From DATFKA01 sp042095835 (GTDB lineage: Bacteria; Bacteroidota; Bacteroidia; Chitinophagales; Saprospiraceae), in NCBI GenBank assembly GCA_042095835.1, contig JBELML010000153.1, positions 1-15,382 on the forward strand: DNA of 15,382 bases, given 5' to 3'. Both the position numbers and the translations under genes were made by a program. Shown piece by piece: positions 14,566-15,382 of this stretch (position 1 is its first letter; the number at the start of each line of letters is the position of its first letter). Under the pieces are notes generated by a model, which ran no database searches, was not told where the DNA came from, and saw nothing but the letters and a program-made list of their open reading frames with translations.

Positions 14566-15189
14566 TTACTGGATAATAATCACTTCACCATCTCTGAGTA
14601 CTTTGAATAACCTTTTATGTTCTATACAACGCTGTACTTCTTTGGCAATTTCTTCAGATTCCGGATGGTCCGAATCATAATGTGGCAAGATGATATAATT
14701 GAAAACACCTAAACCCTCAAAAGAGGGTTCCTGGATTTGAGAATAGGGAAAATTATAAGGATCGTCATCATGTTCGATACCACGTAAAGATTCTGCTAGC
14801 ACACAAATCCCAGCACTATATCCCCCATAAAGGAAATCACTACGCCCTTGTAGATCAAGAAAGATTTGATCAAACCCACTTATTTGCATAGCCGTACGCA
14901 AAACGAAAGCATTGCCTCCACTCACCCATAATGCGCCCAAACTAGCCAACTTTTGTTGTAGCAGTTCTTGCTTTCCAAAGTAGGCTTTTAAATCAAGTAC
15001 CTCTGGAAGGAACCCGTAGGTTTGTAGTTGGGCCATTTCCTCTAGTTGCTTTTTTCTGGCATATGCTGGGTCAGCGCCTACCCAATCTCTGGCATTATTG
15101 ATATGTCCGATTTTGGCATTAGCTGGACGCATCGCCACCAATTGATCAACGGCATCGCCAAACTTATAGGAGGATAGATAATATTTCAT
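14566..15189 (-). CDS. Peptidase S51 (dipeptidase E-like)
   Basis: A 207-residue cytosolic serine peptidase of family S51, whose characterised members include PepE (cleaving Asp-X dipeptides) and cyanophycinase. The nucleophile is in YGGYSAG (Ser125), preceded by the family segment LWVSGGNAFVL (87-97) that forms the oxyanion-hole region. A likely catalytic His170 is in ILPHYDSDHPE; the third triad member is less certain and may be one of the Asp residues at 141-143. Length fits this group. It lacks a signal peptide, whereas the neighbouring amidohydrolase is exported, so the two would act in different compartments. It leads the two-gene minus-strand group; no clear promoter match was found in the 193 bases upstream. 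Confidence 0.87.
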   Translation of the reverse strand: MKYYLSSYKFGDAVDQLVAMRPANAKIGHINNARDWVGADPAYARKKQLEEMAQLQTYGFLPEVLDLKAYFGKQELLQQKLASLGALWVSGGNAFVLRTAMQISGFDQIFLDLQGRSDFLYGGYSAGICVLAESLRGIEHDDDPYNFPYSQIQEPSFEGLGVFNYIILPHYDSDHPESEEIAKEVQRCIEHKRLFKVLRDGEVIIIQ

Positions 15190-15355
15190 TATCTAGGATA
15201 TTTAAGTAGTGATAAAATCTTCAACAAAGGCATGCTTGTTGTAACAAAATGACAAGAGAGCAAAAAACAAAGTCGACTAAAGTTCAGTACACTGCGTGAA
15301 AGGTTTATTGATGTTTTGAACCACCAAATTTTAAGCTAGATCAAGGCATGGCGCA

Positions 15356-15375
15356 GTCCCGATTTATATCGGGAC
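15356..15375. repeat. Perfect short hairpin at the right edge
   Basis: GTCCCGAT-TTAT-ATCGGGAC is a perfect eight-pair stem with a four-base loop. It is not followed by a T tract on either strand within the window, so a classical factor-independent terminator is unlikely as seen. CCCGAT...ATCGGG hairpins of this kind are frequent dispersed palindromes in Bacteroidota genomes (recalled, not checked). The remaining sequence from 15190 to 15355 shows no gene. Confidence 0.55.
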
Positions 15376-15382
15376 GAGTACA

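Noticed and set aside
1..15382. CRISPR array, tRNA or rRNA gene
   Set aside because: No regularly spaced short repeats and no cloverleaf or rRNA-like segments were recognised on either strand by eye; a covariance-model search would be needed to exclude small RNAs.

Overview
The window looks like a chromosomal segment from a member of the Bacteroidota, probably of the Saprospiraceae/Lewinella type. The evidence is a type IX secretion (T9SS) C-terminal sorting domain, moderate A+T with A-rich rather than Shine-Dalgarno-like leaders, a match to the Bacteroidota promoter consensus TAnnTTTG, several SusD-era style signal peptides ending in Ser-Gln, and gene families typical of the phylum (DUF1835, ligase-associated DEXH helicase, OmpA fusions). 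The genus is an inference and cannot be settled from this sequence.

Layout. Positions 1-118 are the right-hand part of a dispersed repeat that recurs at 6547-6663. Next, on the minus strand, come an orphan two-transmembrane histidine kinase (275-1426) and a tight minus-strand cluster read from 3957 down to 1538. That cluster holds an exported Hcp-fold protein, a T9SS cargo protein, a small P-loop nucleotide kinase and the RNA 2'-phosphotransferase KptA. A divergent A+T-rich intergenic region separates this from a plus-strand group: a PhnB-like VOC protein, a DUF1835 protein and a secreted two-domain beta-rich protein (4100-6237).

A 440-base gene-free stretch (6238-6678) is made of repeats. 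purU (formyltetrahydrofolate deformylase, minus strand) follows, and beyond it lies a second, inverted copy of the inner repeat (7641-7812), so purU sits between inverted repeats. Further right are a secreted TPR protein (plus), a convergent L-type lectin/OmpA fusion (minus), an Lhr-type helicase (plus) whose stop codon lies inside a third, partial repeat copy, and a minus-strand pair made of a peptidase S51 protein and a YtcJ-like amidohydrolase lipoprotein. The window ends in non-coding sequence with a perfect hairpin at 15356-15375.

How the parts fit. Most genes are ordinary housekeeping or envelope functions. The unusual items are the Hcp-like protein with a signal peptide, placed three bases from a T9SS cargo gene with no type VI secretion gene nearby; the lectin/OmpA fusion with Asn at the position of the usual peptidoglycan-binding Asp; and a family of short, transposase-free repeats with imperfect inverted ends that flank purU and touch the ends of neighbouring genes. 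No tRNA, rRNA, CRISPR array or transposase gene was seen.
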